Part shown: positions 19,091 through 29,436 of the stretch, one piece after another
Layout of the letters: every line of letters begins with the position of its first letter
How positions within the stretch are numbered: the stretch's first letter is position 1
Source: Cupriavidus sp. BIS7
GTDB taxonomy: Bacteria > Pseudomonadota > Gammaproteobacteria > Burkholderiales > Burkholderiaceae
Length of the DNA: 64,000 nucleotides
Direction: 5' to 3'
Assembly (NCBI RefSeq): GCF_000292345.1
Contig: NZ_ALOU01000019.1
Coordinates: 186,001 to 250,000 of the forward strand
Notes under the pieces: model-generated
What the model was told of the DNA's origin: nothing
The model's input: only the letters and a program-made list of their open reading frames with translations
The model's database searches: none
Program-made: the position numbers and the translations under genes

Positions 19091-19135
19091 TTAGAAGAGA
19101 GGTCTCCCGCCAATTGGCACCGGGCGAGTTGCTGG

Positions 19136-19165
19136 AACGGCACCTCCGGGTGCCGTTTTCCTTTT
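19136..19165 (+). terminator. Intrinsic terminator after the FMN reductase
   Basis: Stem CGGCACC (19138-19144) with GGTGCCG (19149-19155), extended by two A-T pairs, 4-nt loop, followed by TTTTCCTTTT. Confidence 0.9.
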
Positions 19166-19285
19166 GAGCAGTTCACGCGTGTTTGCGTGGCCCTGCCTGG
19201 GTGCGGCAAGTCGCGTATACTTTCTGGTCCTCAATATCCGACGATTGGCTGCAGTTGCCGACGTCATTCCCGCCGCATTACTCGC

Positions 19286-20290
19286 ATGACTATAAATCCG
19301 CGCCGCATCTCGGTGGCCCCCATGATGGATTGGACGGATCGCCACTGCCGCACATTTCACCGCGCCCTGAGCCAGCACACCTGGCTTTACACGGAAATGG
19401 TGACGACGGGCGCGTTGCTGCACGGGGATGTTGCGAGGCATCTCGACTTCAGTGCGGCGGAACAGCCCGTGGCATTGCAGCTTGGCGGCAGCGAGCCGGC
19501 CGATCTCGCGCAAGCGGCAAAGCTCGGCGAGCAATGGGGCTATAAGGAAATCAATCTGAACTGTGGCTGCCCGTCAGAGCGCGTGCAGCGCGGCGCCTTC
19601 GGCGCCTGTCTGATGGCAGAACCACAGCTTGTGGCCGACTGCGTGAAGGCGATGCGCGATGTGGTGTCCGTGCCTGTGACGGTCAAGCATCGCATCGGGA
19701 TCGACACGATCGAGCATTACGGCTTTGTGCGTGATTTTGTCGGCACTATTGCCGATGCCGGCTGTGAAACTTTCATTGTTCATGCCCGCAATGCGATTCT
19801 GAAAGGATTGAGCCCAAAGGAGAATCGTGAAATTCCGCCGCTACGATATGAGGTTGCTTATCAGCTAAAGGACGAGTTCCCGAAACTCGAAATCCTGATT
19901 AATGGTGGCGTTGTTTCGTACGGCGAAATTGCAGAGCACCTGGAACATGTCGATGGGGTAATGATCGGACGCCAGGCTTACCACGAGCCATATTTTCTTG
20001 CCGAAATGGACATGCGCTTCTATGGGGCAGACACGCCCATCCCCACGCGTGAAAATGCCGAGATGGCAATGCAGGAATATATTGGCAAGCTTGTGGAGCA
20101 GGGCGGTTATATGGGTGCGGCAACGCGCCATATGCTCGGATTGCATCGAGGCGTGCACGGTGGGCGTGGCTGGCGGCGTGTGCTATCAGACGCGCGCCGC
20201 ATGAATGCCGCACGCACCCGTGCGGATGTCGATGCGCTGTTCGAGGAAGCGCGTTCGCATCTTCGTCCAGACCTGCTTGAGGCTGCCTGA
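19286..20290 (+). CDS. dusA: tRNA-dihydrouridine(20/20a) synthase DusA
   Basis: FMN-dependent enzyme reducing uridines 20/20a in the tRNA D-loop. 334 aa from the ATG at 19286 (TINPRRISVAPMMDWTDRHCR, the family N-terminus). The NLNCGCPSERVQRGAFGACLM block carries the catalytic cysteine. VKHRIGID and NGGVVSYGEIAEHL belong to the FMN-binding TIM barrel, and the C-terminal MLGLHRGVHGGRGWRR is DusA-specific. The open frame extends 33 codons upstream but without conservation. Confidence 0.95.
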   Translation: MTINPRRISVAPMMDWTDRHCRTFHRALSQHTWLYTEMVTTGALLHGDVARHLDFSAAEQPVALQLGGSEPADLAQAAKLGEQWGYKEINLNCGCPSERVQRGAFGACLMAEPQLVADCVKAMRDVVSVPVTVKHRIGIDTIEHYGFVRDFVGTIADAGCETFIVHARNAILKGLSPKENREIPPLRYEVAYQLKDEFPKLEILINGGVVSYGEIAEHLEHVDGVMIGRQAYHEPYFLAEMDMRFYGADTPIPTRENAEMAMQEYIGKLVEQGGYMGAATRHMLGLHRGVHGGRGWRRVLSDARRMNAARTRADVDALFEEARSHLRPDLLEAA

Positions 20291-20341
20291 CCCGGTGTCA
20301 CTTTGATGACTGGATGTCGAGGAAGGACTCTAAAATAGAAC

Positions 20342-20534
20342 AGTCGTTCCGTGCCGTAAGACTCAAATGTATGCTGTTGCGGCGTTTGCGCCTGTCGGTT
20401 GGCCTGAAACCCGCGCCAGCAAAGGGATTCCCCTAATTAGCCAGCGGCGTCCCATGTTCTTACACTGTGCCTGCCCTCGAATACAGGGCTTTCTTCAACT
20501 GATTTTGCAGCCCGCCGTGTGCGGGCTGTTTTTT
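20342..20534 (+). ncRNA. Candidate structured non-coding RNA of unknown family
   Basis: The region has a TAAAAT -10-like element at 20331-20336 and ends in a strong terminator (stem 20508-20515 with 20521-20528, then six T). Between them are long-range complementary segments: ACAGT near 20340 with ACTGT after 20463, and GTAAGA with TCTTAC. Local hairpins include GGCG/CGCC and GCCCT/AGGGC. No plausible protein is encoded. The length (about 190 nt) is similar to 6S RNA, but I could not match the 6S consensus; it may instead be a new RNA or a long dusA 3' UTR. Confidence 0.4.
20507..20534 (+). terminator. Intrinsic terminator
   Basis: 8-bp stem CAGCCCGC/GCGGGCTG with a 5-nt loop and six T. It ends the candidate RNA above, or a dusA transcript. 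Confidence 0.9.
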
Positions 20535-20647
20535 CTTGTTTGATGTCTTTTCATCACTTTCCGGGCCCTTGGGTTTGCCCGGATAGTGGACGTTCCATCC
20601 TGCGTCTACATTGAAAGCGCCTTCAGGGCATTGAGATCGCTAAATTG

Positions 20648-20676
20648 AGAGTCCGCTTTGGCGGGCTCTTTTTTTT
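20648..20676 (+). terminator. Second intrinsic terminator 110 bp further on
   Basis: 9-bp stem with one G-U pair (20648-20656 with 20661-20669), TTTG loop, then eight T. Between the two terminators are hairpins TGATG/CATCA and CCGGGC/GCCCGG but no open reading frame, so this may be the end of a second small RNA. Confidence 0.85.
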
Positions 20677-20815
20677 GCCTCGTCCTGGATGGAGCTTGCC
20701 GTCGTTTTAGGAACAAGGCTTCGACAGGCGGACGTAAAAAGAGTTCCAGGTTCACTGGCAGGGAATAATTCGACAATGTTGTTGCGGATTATTCCGGCGC
20801 TACAACTACGTCGAA

Positions 20816-20851
20816 TAAAAAAACAGGCGACGTTCGTTTGAAGGTCGCCTG
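20816..20851 (-). terminator. Minus-strand intrinsic terminator without an obvious gene
   Basis: Perfect 8-bp stem CAGGCGAC (20824-20831) with GTCGCCTG (20844-20851). The A-run at 20817-20823 becomes a U-tract on the minus strand. No minus-strand gene reaching it could be recognised. Confidence 0.8.
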
Positions 20852-21226
20852 ACGGGAATGTCGAGGGGGGTCAATGTCCCTCAAATAGGAGTATCCCCGG
20901 CAGCATCATTCCATTGAACCCTGCGTTGGTGGGGGCAGATGAGCGTATTTTTGAATTGCTCAGTTACTGATTTTTGGTGCGGAGTCTGCATTGGGCGCTT
21001 TCCAGCCTGGCTGTGCGCCCCTGCTTGAGTTGCGGCAGCTGAGGTGCGTTGGCGCCATGTTAGGATGTCGCCCATTGCCGCGCAGTCGGCATGTGGGCAG
21101 TGAGCCGGCCGCGTTGGGCTGGTTCAAGTGGGGGAATAAAAGAAGCGGGGCTGGCCGACCGGGAATTGAGCGCTTGCGGAGCGGGCGCCGTTGCTCCGGA
21201 TCGGAAGCGAGCTCTGGAGGTTCAGC

Positions 21227-21487
21227 ATGGAAACGGACGAGCCATTCGGTGAGGTTTTCGAGGACTACCGGGTGATCTGGGTAGTTGAGCAACTGCAGGA
21301 CGGTAAATGGACCGCGCGCTATTGCTGGCATGAAGGGACGTCGGCAGAGGCGGGAAAGGCCCTGCAGCGCGATGTGCTGAACGGCAAATCGAAGCGATTG
21401 CTTGGATTGTTCCCCACTGAAGCGGATACGATCGCCGCCATCAGGGAGGCCGTGCTGTTGGAGGCGAAGTGGCAGGGGCCTCGCTGA
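21227..21487 (+). CDS. Small conserved-looking protein of unknown function
   Basis: 86-aa soluble, acidic protein. Start chosen at the ATG 21227 because GGAGG lies seven bases upstream. The sequence (DYRVIWVVEQLQDGKWTARYCWHEG, then a Leu-rich helix and FPTEADTIAAIREAVLLEAKW) suggests one alpha/beta domain with two Trp-rich beta strands and two helices. No membrane segment or signal peptide. I do not recognise the family. It ends 116 bp before tRNA-His. Confidence 0.65.
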   Translation: METDEPFGEVFEDYRVIWVVEQLQDGKWTARYCWHEGTSAEAGKALQRDVLNGKSKRLLGLFPTEADTIAAIREAVLLEAKWQGPR

Positions 21488-21603
21488 CGACCAGCATCGA
21501 AGTTTTTTGAATTTTTTTGTGCCGGATACTAGCCATCGGCTTGAAAGTCTTGTATAGTCTTGTTTTTCGCTGATCGGCAACGCCGGCAGCAAAAAATCTC
21601 TAC

Positions 21604-21680
21604 GGTGGCTGTAGCTCAGTTGGTAGAGTCCAGGATTGTGATTCCTGTCGTCGTGGGTTCGAGTCCCATCAGCCACCCCA
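21604..21680 (+). tRNA. tRNA-His (anticodon GTG)
   Basis: Complete cloverleaf with the histidine-specific extra 5' G (21604) facing C73. The acceptor stem is GTGGCTG (21605-21611) with CAGCCAC (21670-21676). The D-arm reads AGCTCAGTTGGTAGAG, the anticodon GTG is at 21638-21640, the T-arm GGGTTCGAGTCCC, and CCA is encoded at 21678-21680. A long bidirectional terminator follows. Confidence 0.97.
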
Positions 21681-21693
21681 AAGAATTCCCTTG

Positions 21694-21725
21694 CAAAACA
21701 GCCGCTTAGACAAGCGGCTGTTTTG
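21694..21725. terminator. Bidirectional terminator after tRNA-His
   Basis: 14-bp perfect stem (21694-21707 with 21712-21725) and 4-nt loop; the stem base consists of AAAA/TTTT, so it can act in both directions. Confidence 0.85.
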
Positions 21726-21859
21726 CTTTCTGGGTGTTCATCGAGTGGCTAGGATCTGAGCAAAGTTTGCGTTGGCGCAACTGGCGTCCAGTTTTACCAT
21801 CGAGCCAACTTTCCCCGCACTACCATCAAGCCATCGGATTTCAGCGATGTTTGCTAGCC

Positions 21860-22111
21860 ATGGCCAAGAAGTTTCCTATTCATCCCAAGCACCCTGAGCG
21901 TGTGTGTTGGGGCTGCGACAAGTATTGCTCCGTCGATGCCCTGGGCTGCGGCAATGGATCGAGCCGCACGCAGCATCCTGCCGAATTGCTCGGTGAGGAT
22001 TGGTTTCTGCACGGCGACTGGGGCATTGAGCCCCAAGTCGAAGTAGCTCCCGAAACGAAAGTCGTACCAGTGCTGCGTGCTGATCAGAACTCGGTCACGA
22101 CAAAAGCATGA
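21860..22111 (+). CDS. DUF3079 family small cysteine-rich protein
   Basis: 83 aa from the ATG at 21860 ([19 protein letters not shown]). The conserved core CWGCDKYC-x5[18 protein letters not shown] has four cysteines suited to metal binding and matches the DUF3079 pattern known from beta-proteobacteria. Function unknown. The C-terminal 40 residues are less typical. Its last 17 bases overlap the 3' end of the convergent aspT gene. Confidence 0.8.
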   Translation: MAKKFPIHPKHPERVCWGCDKYCSVDALGCGNGSSRTQHPAELLGEDWFLHGDWGIEPQVEVAPETKVVPVLRADQNSVTTKA

Positions 22112-23783
22112 TCACGACCATCCCCCAGATCGTAAGCAGTGTGTTGCCTACGGCATAGGTCACCGTGTAGCCAAGGCCGGGCACCTGGCTCTGTGCTGCT
22201 TCGCAGATCATGCCAAGCGCCGCCGTGGTGGTTCGCGCGCCGGCGCAGGTTCCCAGCACAAGCGCCGGATGAAAGCGGAACACATACTTGGCCAGGAACA
22301 TCCCGATAATGAGGGGTACCGCTGTCGAGAATATGCCCCATAGAAAAAGGCTGATGCCGAGCTTCTGCAAGCCAGCGATGAAGCCCGGGCCCGCAGAAAT
22401 TCCCACAACCGCAATAAACACATTGAGGCCGACCGAATTCATGAACCAGAGAGTTGGTTCGGGGATGCGACCGAAGGTCGGATGAATGGCCCGGTACCAG
22501 CCGAAGATAATGCCGGCAATCAGCGCGCCGCCTGCGGTGGAAATCGTCAAGGGGATTCCGCTGACATTGATCACGATGGCGCCAATCAATGCGCCGACGG
22601 TGATGGCCAGCGACACGAATGCTACGTCGGTGACAGTCGTTGGGCGATCGATATAGCCAATTTGCTTGGCCGTCGTGTTGATGTCTTGCGTGCGGCCGAC
22701 CACGGTAACGACGTCGCCGCGATAGAGCTTGGTCTTGGGCAGTACCGGAATGACCGTTTCGGTTGGGCCCCGTTTGATTTTCTTCAGGAACACACCGCGG
22801 GCCCCGGGCCAGTGGGCCATTTCCTGGAGAGTATGGCCATCCACCTTCTTATTGGTGATGTAGATGTCCACGCCTTCGGTGTGTACGTCGAGCAGTTCCA
22901 AGTCTTCGACTTCTCGTCCGCTCGGCCCGAGTTTAGCGATCAGTTGATCGCGCTTCCCTCCAATTGCAACAACGTCGCCGGGTTCAAGAACGGTGTCGGC
23001 GTTCGCCTCGATGATCTTGCCGCCGCGGCGAATGCGCTCGATAAACGCGCGCACGCCTTCCGGAGTGTGAGCTTCCAGTTCCCCCACTGATTTGCCGATG
23101 TAAGGGCTCTGCGGCGCCAGCGCATAGGCGCGCAACTCGAAATCGTGCCATTCGGTGCCGCCTTCGCCTTCTGCCCCGGCGCCAAGCTCCCGCTCGTAAT
23201 CCTTGCAGGCCGCAACCAGGTCGATACCAAGCAACTTGGGGCCAATCTGTGCCAGGATGATCGCGGAACCGACCGTGCCGAAAATATAGGTCACCGCGTA
23301 GGCAATTGGCATGCCGTCAAGAAGCTGCTTGGTTTCTTCCGGGGATCGCCCCAAGCGGTTCATGGCATCGGTAGCCAGGCCCATTGACGCTGAAATCGTC
23401 TGCGAACCCGCGAAGAGTCCGGCTGCCGACCCCAGGTCGTAGCCGGCAATCTTCGCAGCGACGACCGAAGAGGCCAGGCAAAGCACGGCCATTATCGCTG
23501 CAAATATGGCCTGCGGGATGCCGTCCTTGGCAATGCCGCGAACAAACTGCGGTCCCACGCCATAACCAACGGCAAACAGAAACATAAGAAAGAAGACCGA
23601 CTTTACATTCGGCGAGATCTTCACGCCCAGGATGCCGATAACGATCGCCACCAGCAGTGTCGATGTCACGGCACCGAGGCTGAATCCCTTATAGCTTTTC
23701 CCGCCAACCCAGTAACCGATTCCAAGCGCAAGGAAGATCGAAATTTCGGGATACGCCTTGAGGGTCGAGACAAACCATGTCAT
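22095..23783 (-). CDS. aspT: Aspartate:alanine antiporter AspT
   Basis: Aspartate:alanine exchanger (AAE) family, 562 aa. Five N-terminal TM segments, a cytoplasmic middle region (about 190-380) holding two TrkA-C (RCK_C) domains ([42 protein letters not shown]), then five more TM segments. The charged aspartate in the first membrane block and the [14 protein letters not shown] motif in TM9 region fit AspT. It exchanges aspartate for alanine, which with the adjacent decarboxylase generates proton motive force. It lies 54 bp downstream of aspD on the same strand. Confidence 0.93.
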   Translation of the reverse strand: MTWFVSTLKAYPEISIFLALGIGYWVGGKSYKGFSLGAVTSTLLVAIVIGILGVKISPNVKSVFFLMFLFAVGYGVGPQFVRGIAKDGIPQAIFAAIMAVLCLASSVVAAKIAGYDLGSAAGLFAGSQTISASMGLATDAMNRLGRSPEETKQLLDGMPIAYAVTYIFGTVGSAIILAQIGPKLLGIDLVAACKDYERELGAGAEGEGGTEWHDFELRAYALAPQSPYIGKSVGELEAHTPEGVRAFIERIRRGGKIIEANADTVLEPGDVVAIGGKRDQLIAKLGPSGREVEDLELLDVHTEGVDIYITNKKVDGHTLQEMAHWPGARGVFLKKIKRGPTETVIPVLPKTKLYRGDVVTVVGRTQDINTTAKQIGYIDRPTTVTDVAFVSLAITVGALIGAIVINVSGIPLTISTAGGALIAGIIFGWYRAIHPTFGRIPEPTLWFMNSVGLNVFIAVVGISAGPGFIAGLQKLGISLFLWGIFSTAVPLIIGMFLAKYVFRFHPALVLGTCAGARTTTAALGMICEAAQSQVPGLGYTVTYAVGNTLLTIWGMVVIMLLS

Positions 23784-23837
23784 TGCCTACTCCCGTTGTT
23801 GTAGACTGAAATGTAGGAACTGCTGCGAATTTGCGAG

Positions 23838-25493
<1,656 letters not shown>

Positions 25494-25705
25494 TCATTTA
25501 TCGGCATCGATCCGTGCGGTGAGCAATACGCTGCTACTTGATGCTTTGCGCCACGATCGATGGTCCCGCTAATCACCCTAGCTGGAGAGCCGGAAATTTT
25601 CATTGGCCCAAAGAACTACATATCACCTAGGATTTTTGGGGACTTTGCAGCGTCTGCTTTGTAATCTGTGAAGAACACAATCTGCTGTTTCAGTGGAGGT
25701 GAAAC

Positions 25706-25978
25706 ATGACACTCAGATTTCACGAACTTTCTCCCGATGTGCGGGCTGCCCTGGAATCCATGTGCGCGAGGCGCGGATTTGTTCCTGAAGATTTTGAATT
25801 CGAGATTGCGGACACGCCCGCATTAGGTCAGATCGCAGAACGGATCGTGACGGTCGAGCGAGTGATAGGCGGTCACTTCAAGCAATACAACGACAAAACC
25901 GGTGGTGACGCGTCCTGGTTGGCCGCCTTTGAGGCAGACCTTGCGGTGGACTGGTTTGGTGCTCCGCTGGCGGATTGA
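25706..25978 (+). CDS. Small protein of unknown function
   Basis: 90 aa, acidic, soluble. Good ribosome-binding site (GGAGGTG) ahead of the ATG at 25706. Predicted helical N-terminus (FHELSPDVRAALESMCARRGF), then a short acidic segment and a C-terminal ASWLAAFEADLAVDWFG. No family recognised. It is divergent from aspD across a 250-bp region, so a shared regulatory region is possible. An extended hairpin follows at 25994-26027. Confidence 0.65.
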   Translation: MTLRFHELSPDVRAALESMCARRGFVPEDFEFEIADTPALGQIAERIVTVERVIGGHFKQYNDKTGGDASWLAAFEADLAVDWFGAPLAD

Positions 25979-25984
25979 GTCGGT

Positions 25985-26027
25985 GCACAAAAGAATCGGG
26001 ACTTGGCGAGGTCGACAAGTCCCGGTT
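25985..26027. terminator. Terminator hairpin between two small genes
   Basis: Perfect 9-bp stem CGGGACTTG (25997-26005) with CAAGTCCCG (26016-26024), extendable to 12 bp with one G-U pair. On the minus strand it is followed by a U-rich stretch, so it best terminates the small minus-strand gene at 26162-26329. Confidence 0.6.
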
Positions 26028-26161
26028 CCGCGCATCGCGCCGATGCGTTGGCGACGCGTCTGCGTCACAGTGAATTTGATTGTTTTGCTAACAGCTATAA
26101 GCAAAATTCAATCGAATTGAGTGCCCACAATGGCACATGAACGCCACAACGGTGCTCGGGC

Positions 26162-26329
26162 CTACAGCTTCGATGATGGCTCCGCGAGTTCGAGCATGCG
26201 GCAGATCGCGGCCATGTTGCCGACCATTGTGCGGCGTTGGGCGCCTTGATAGACGCGAACGCCCTTGATCTGGCGGAAGGGGACAGGCTTGACCGGGCGG
26301 CGGGAAGCGATGGGATTGGATTGCAGCAT
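26162..26329 (-). CDS. Small basic protein of unknown function
   Basis: 55-aa basic protein (MLQSNPIASRRPVKPVPFRQ at the start, then VRVYQGAQRRTMVGNMAAICRMLELAEP). The ATG at 26329 has GAGGTG eight bases upstream, and a terminator-like hairpin lies downstream, which argue for a real gene. It sits 122 bp downstream of lexA on the same strand and might be co-transcribed with it. The YQGAQRRTMVGNMAAI segment looks like a helix that could contact nucleic acid, but no family is recognised. Confidence 0.5.
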   Translation of the reverse strand: MLQSNPIASRRPVKPVPFRQIKGVRVYQGAQRRTMVGNMAAICRMLELAEPSSKL

Positions 26330-26451
26330 GGCAACACCTCGTAATTTGCGACAGCAGATGTCCGCGCCCGTCGTCCTGCAAGGACGGGGCGGCGTTGGCA
26401 AAGCAAAAGCGGGTGACCGGGGCAGGTGGCCAGCTGCCTGGGTCCGGGAAG

Positions 26452-27108
26452 TCAGAAGCCTGAGGACCGGATCAGGCCTACTGCGATACCTTCAAGAGAG
26501 AACTCGTCACGGCCTGACTGCAGCACGATGGTCTTGAAGTCGGGGTTTTCCGCGATCAGCTCGATTGTGTCGCCCCGTTTCTTCAGTCGTTTGACTGTCA
26601 CGTCATCGCCAAGGCGAGCCACAACAATCTTGCCGTTGGGTGCCTCGCTGGCCTTTTTCACGGCCAGCAGATCGCCGTCGAGAATGCCGGCGTCTCGCAT
26701 GCTCAGGCCGCGGACGCGAAGCAGATAGTCGGGGCGTTCATCGAATACTGATGCGTCAACCTGATACTGCCGATCGATATGTTCGGCTGCCAGTATTGGA
26801 CTGCCGGCCGCAACACGTCCTACCAGCGGTAACGTCAACTGCAGCACGCCCGCCATCGGTAACGAAAACTGGTCAGGGAGCTCGGAGTCACTACGCGCCA
26901 CCTTGAGGCGAATCCCTCGTGAGGCGCCCGGCGTTAGCTCGATTACGCCCTTGCGCGCTAGTGCTCGCAGGTGTTCCTCAGCCGAATTCGGCGACGAGAA
27001 GCCGAATTCAGCGGCGATTTCCGCGCGCGTCGGCGGAAAGCCCGTCCGGCGGATTGTGTCGCGGATCAGGTCGAAAATCTGTTGCTGCCGGGGTGTCAGG
27101 GTTGCCAT
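26452..27108 (-). CDS. lexA: LexA repressor (SOS regulator)
   Basis: SOS-response repressor, 218 aa. Winged-helix DNA-binding domain (1 to about 65; [26 protein letters not shown] recognition region), a linker, then the S24 peptidase domain. RecA-stimulated self-cleavage is expected between A101 and G102 (RVAAGSP), with catalytic S136 (RGLSMRDAG) and K173 (VTVKRLKK). These align with the A84-G85/S119/K156 set of E. coli. Two SOS boxes lie 25 bp upstream, indicating autoregulation. Confidence 0.97.
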   Translation of the reverse strand: MATLTPRQQQIFDLIRDTIRRTGFPPTRAEIAAEFGFSSPNSAEEHLRALARKGVIELTPGASRGIRLKVARSDSELPDQFSLPMAGVLQLTLPLVGRVAAGSPILAAEHIDRQYQVDASVFDERPDYLLRVRGLSMRDAGILDGDLLAVKKASEAPNGKIVVARLGDDVTVKRLKKRGDTIELIAENPDFKTIVLQSGRDEFSLEGIAVGLIRSSGF

Positions 27109-27133
27109 GGGTCGCCGGTCTTGTGCCGAGGCA

Positions 27134-27169
27134 CTGTATGTTTAAACAGTATGCTGTGATTTTATACAG
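27134..27169. promoter_or_regulatory. Two tandem LexA (SOS) boxes upstream of lexA
   Basis: CTG-N10-CAG at 27134-27149 and again at 27154-27169, 4 bp apart. Both have the 16-bp spacing and A/T-rich centre of the CTGTAT-type consensus. Position 26-61 bp before the lexA ATG supports autorepression. Confidence 0.9.
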
Positions 27170-27311
27170 TATCGAGTGAAGTGCAAGCACAATTTGCGCA
27201 TCCGGCTCAACATCGCTTGGCCGTAAGGTGCCGGCCACGGGTTTGCCACGGGTTCGGCCGGGCGGCCGGGCAGTTACAATCTGCCCGCATTCAGCTTTGT
27301 CGGCTCCATTC

Positions 27312-28313
27312 ATGTCAGCACTCTTGCCCCGCATCGTCGTGCTCGCCACGGGCGGCACCATCGCCGGTTCTTCGGCGAATCCCGCCAGCAGCGCGCACTA
27401 CCAGGCCGCTACCGTGCCGGTATCGCAACTGGTTCAGGCCGTGCCCGCGTTGGGCGATGTGGCACGCATCGAGGCCGAGCAGGTTGCGCAGGTCGACAGC
27501 AAGGACATGATGTTTGGCCTCTGGCAGACGCTGGCGGCGCGAGTCGGATTCTGGGCGGAGCAGCCCGACGTGGCGGGCATTGTCATCACGCACGGGACTG
27601 ACACGCTTGAGGAAACGGCGATGTTCCTGCATCTGACGCAGGCCTGCCCCGTGCCTGTGGTCATGACTGCAGCCATGCGTCCCTCGACTTCGCTGTCGGC
27701 TGATGGCCCTTTGAATATGCTGGATGCGGTGCGCGTTGCCGCCTGTCGGGAGGCTGTGGGCAAAGGGGTTCTGGTGGTGCTGAACCAGCAGATCCATGCT
27801 GCGCGCGACGTTACCAAGGGGCATACCTCGGCAGTCGATGCGTTCGTATCGCCAATGGCCGGCCCGCTGGGGTTCGTGCAGGACGGTTATGTTCGATTCG
27901 CGCACGCGCCGAGCCGCGTCACGGTGCCTCGCCTCGCGGTGCCGGGCGACTGGCCGCTGGTGGAGGTTGTCGCCAGCTATGCGCAGCCGGGCAGGGTGGC
28001 CATCGACGCGATGGTGGCGGCTGGTGTGAAGGGCTTTGTGGTGGCCGCCGCGGGCAACGGCTCGGTGCACGAAACGCTGGCCGCCGCGCTGGGCGATGCC
28101 TTGGCGCACGGCGTGGCAGTGGTGCGCAGTTCCCGTACCGGCGCCGGTCATGTGGCGATTCCTGTTCCGCCGCGCCCGGCAGGTGGCGTATTCGTATCGG
28201 CCGCGGATCTCAATCCGTACAAGGCCCGCGTCCTGCTGCTGCTGTTGCTTGCCGCCGACCCGGCACTCGGGCGCGATAGCGCTCGCCTGCAAGACCTCTT
28301 TAGCCAGTACTGA
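27312..28313 (+). CDS. L-asparaginase (asparaginase/glutaminase family)
   Basis: Hydrolyses L-asparagine to aspartate and ammonia. 333 aa from the ATG at 27312. First active-site motif LATGGTIAG with nucleophile T16, second motif [11 protein letters not shown], and the conserved lysine region in [16 protein letters not shown]. No signal peptide from this start, suggesting a cytoplasmic enzyme. The frame is open for 28 codons upstream, overlapping the region near the lexA operators, but those residues do not resemble the family. The aspartate produced could feed the AspD/AspT pair 2 kb away. Confidence 0.92.
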   Translation: MSALLPRIVVLATGGTIAGSSANPASSAHYQAATVPVSQLVQAVPALGDVARIEAEQVAQVDSKDMMFGLWQTLAARVGFWAEQPDVAGIVITHGTDTLEETAMFLHLTQACPVPVVMTAAMRPSTSLSADGPLNMLDAVRVAACREAVGKGVLVVLNQQIHAARDVTKGHTSAVDAFVSPMAGPLGFVQDGYVRFAHAPSRVTVPRLAVPGDWPLVEVVASYAQPGRVAIDAMVAAGVKGFVVAAAGNGSVHETLAAALGDALAHGVAVVRSSRTGAGHVAIPVPPRPAGGVFVSAADLNPYKARVLLLLLLAADPALGRDSARLQDLFSQY

Positions 28314-28333
28314 GGCGGAATGCGGGCCGCGCC

Positions 28334-28363
28334 TTGCGGGGCGGCCGGGTTCCGGGCTATACT
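28334..28363 (+). promoter_or_regulatory. Promoter of the rpsF-priB-rpsR-rplI operon
   Basis: TTGCGG (28334-28339), 18-bp spacer, TATACT (28358-28363). Start expected near 28370, leaving a 60-nt G/C-rich leader before rpsF that contains CCG triplets; S6:S18 autoregulation through such leaders is known in other bacteria, but I cannot confirm the motif here. Confidence 0.6.
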
Positions 28364-28429
28364 CGCGGGCTACTCAACCTTGCCGCACCGGACGTGACGC
28401 CCGGGTGGCTCATCCCAAAAGGAGCGTCA

Positions 28430-28804
28430 ATGCGTCATTACGAAATCGTATTTATCGTCCATCCGGACCAGAGCGAACAAGTGCCGGCGATGATCGAGCG
28501 TTACAAGCAGCTCGTCACGTCGCAAAACGGCCAGGTTCACCGCGTGGAAGACTGGGGCCGTCGTCAAATGGCCTACATGATCCAGAAGCTGGCCAAGGCT
28601 CACTACGTTTGCCTGAACATCGAATGCGGCAAGGAAACGCTGGCCGAACTCGAACACGCGTTCAAGTTCAATGATGCCGTGCTGCGTCACCTGATCGTCC
28701 AGACCAAGAAGGCCGAGACCGCACCTTCGCCGATGATGAAGGAAGTGCAGCGCGAAGAAGCCCGCAAGGCCGCGCAAACGACCACGGAAGGCCAGGCCGC
28801 CTGA
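28430..28804 (+). CDS. rpsF: 30S ribosomal protein S6
   Basis: S6 of the small-subunit platform, 124 aa, partner of S18. [19 protein letters not shown] start with AAAGGAG upstream; [25 protein letters not shown] is the signature. A Glu/Ala/Lys tail follows. First gene of the S6-PriB-S18-L9 operon. Confidence 0.98.
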   Translation: MRHYEIVFIVHPDQSEQVPAMIERYKQLVTSQNGQVHRVEDWGRRQMAYMIQKLAKAHYVCLNIECGKETLAELEHAFKFNDAVLRHLIVQTKKAETAPSPMMKEVQREEARKAAQTTTEGQAA

Positions 28805-28824
28805 GAGCGGACTGCAGTGTCCAG

Positions 28825-29124
28825 GTGAACCAGCTTCGGCTGACCGCCACCCTCGCCGAGCGAGATACGCTGCGCTATACACCGGCCGGAGTGCCCGTCG
28901 TCAACTGCATTCTGCAGCATGCCGGCGAGGCTCTGGAGGCGGAGACGCCCCGACAGGTGGAGTTTGCAATCGTGGCCATGGGTATAGGCCCCATTGGCCA
29001 GCGGCTGGAGCGCTTACCGCTCGGCACGCTGCTCGATTGCGAAGGCTTTCTGGCCCGCAAGCACCGCAACAGCAGGACACTGGTCTTTCACATCACTCGA
29101 TGTAAAGCATTCGAAAAGGATTGA
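28825..29124 (+). CDS. priB: Primosomal replication protein N (PriB)
   Basis: Single OB-fold protein of 99 aa that binds ssDNA and the PriA-DNA complex during replication restart. GTG start (NQLRLTATLAERDTLRYTPAGVPV), with VEFAIVAMGIGPIGQRLERLPLG and SRTLVFHITRCKAF typical of beta-proteobacterial PriB. Its place between rpsF and rpsR is the standard one in beta/gamma-proteobacteria. It is three bases from rpsR. Confidence 0.95.
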   Translation: MNQLRLTATLAERDTLRYTPAGVPVVNCILQHAGEALEAETPRQVEFAIVAMGIGPIGQRLERLPLGTLLDCEGFLARKHRNSRTLVFHITRCKAFEKD

Positions 29125-29127
29125 ATC

Positions 29128-29406
29128 ATGGCATTCATCAAACGTGACAACAAGAACAAGAAGCGCTTCCAGCAACAGAATCCGCTGTTCAAGCGCAAGC
29201 GCTTCTGCCGCTTCACCGTGGCTGGCGTCGAACAGATCGACTACAAGGATCTGGACACGCTGAAGGACTTCGTCGGCGACAACGGCAAGATCACGCCGGC
29301 TCGCCTGACCGGTACCAAGGCTCACTATCAGCGTCAGCTGGATACGGCCATCAAGCGCGCCCGCTTCCTGGCGCTGCTGCCGTACACCGACCTGCACAAG
29401 AACTGA
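29128..29406 (+). CDS. rpsR: 30S ribosomal protein S18
   Basis: S18, 92 aa, forms a heterodimer with S6. [21 protein letters not shown] and [27 protein letters not shown] are conserved. The N-terminal 15 residues are Lys/Asn/Gln-rich, as in beta-proteobacteria. A single Cys is visible in the CRF motif, so no zinc ribbon. Confidence 0.98.
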   Translation: MAFIKRDNKNKKRFQQQNPLFKRKRFCRFTVAGVEQIDYKDLDTLKDFVGDNGKITPARLTGTKAHYQRQLDTAIKRARFLALLPYTDLHKN

Positions 29407-29436
29407 TAGTCCCAGGACCGCAAGGAGAAATACACG

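Larger units (their letters stand above)
20535..21226. other. Gene-poor region with structured elements
   Basis: No credible protein gene was found here. It contains the second plus-strand terminator (20648-20676) and a perfect inverted repeat GGAATAAT/ATTATTCC at 20762-20769 and 20788-20795. A minus-strand terminator lies at 20816-20851. From 20852 to 21226 there is only G/C-rich sequence lacking a conserved frame. Short minus-strand open frames exist, but they lack ribosome-binding sites and family resemblance. Confidence 0.6.

Noticed and set aside
20342-20534. Calling the folded region 6S RNA (ssrS)
   Set aside because: Length and closing complementarity are suggestive, but the 5' and 3' ends do not form the expected closing stem around a central bubble, and the RNA ends in its own terminator hairpin; kept as an unassigned candidate.
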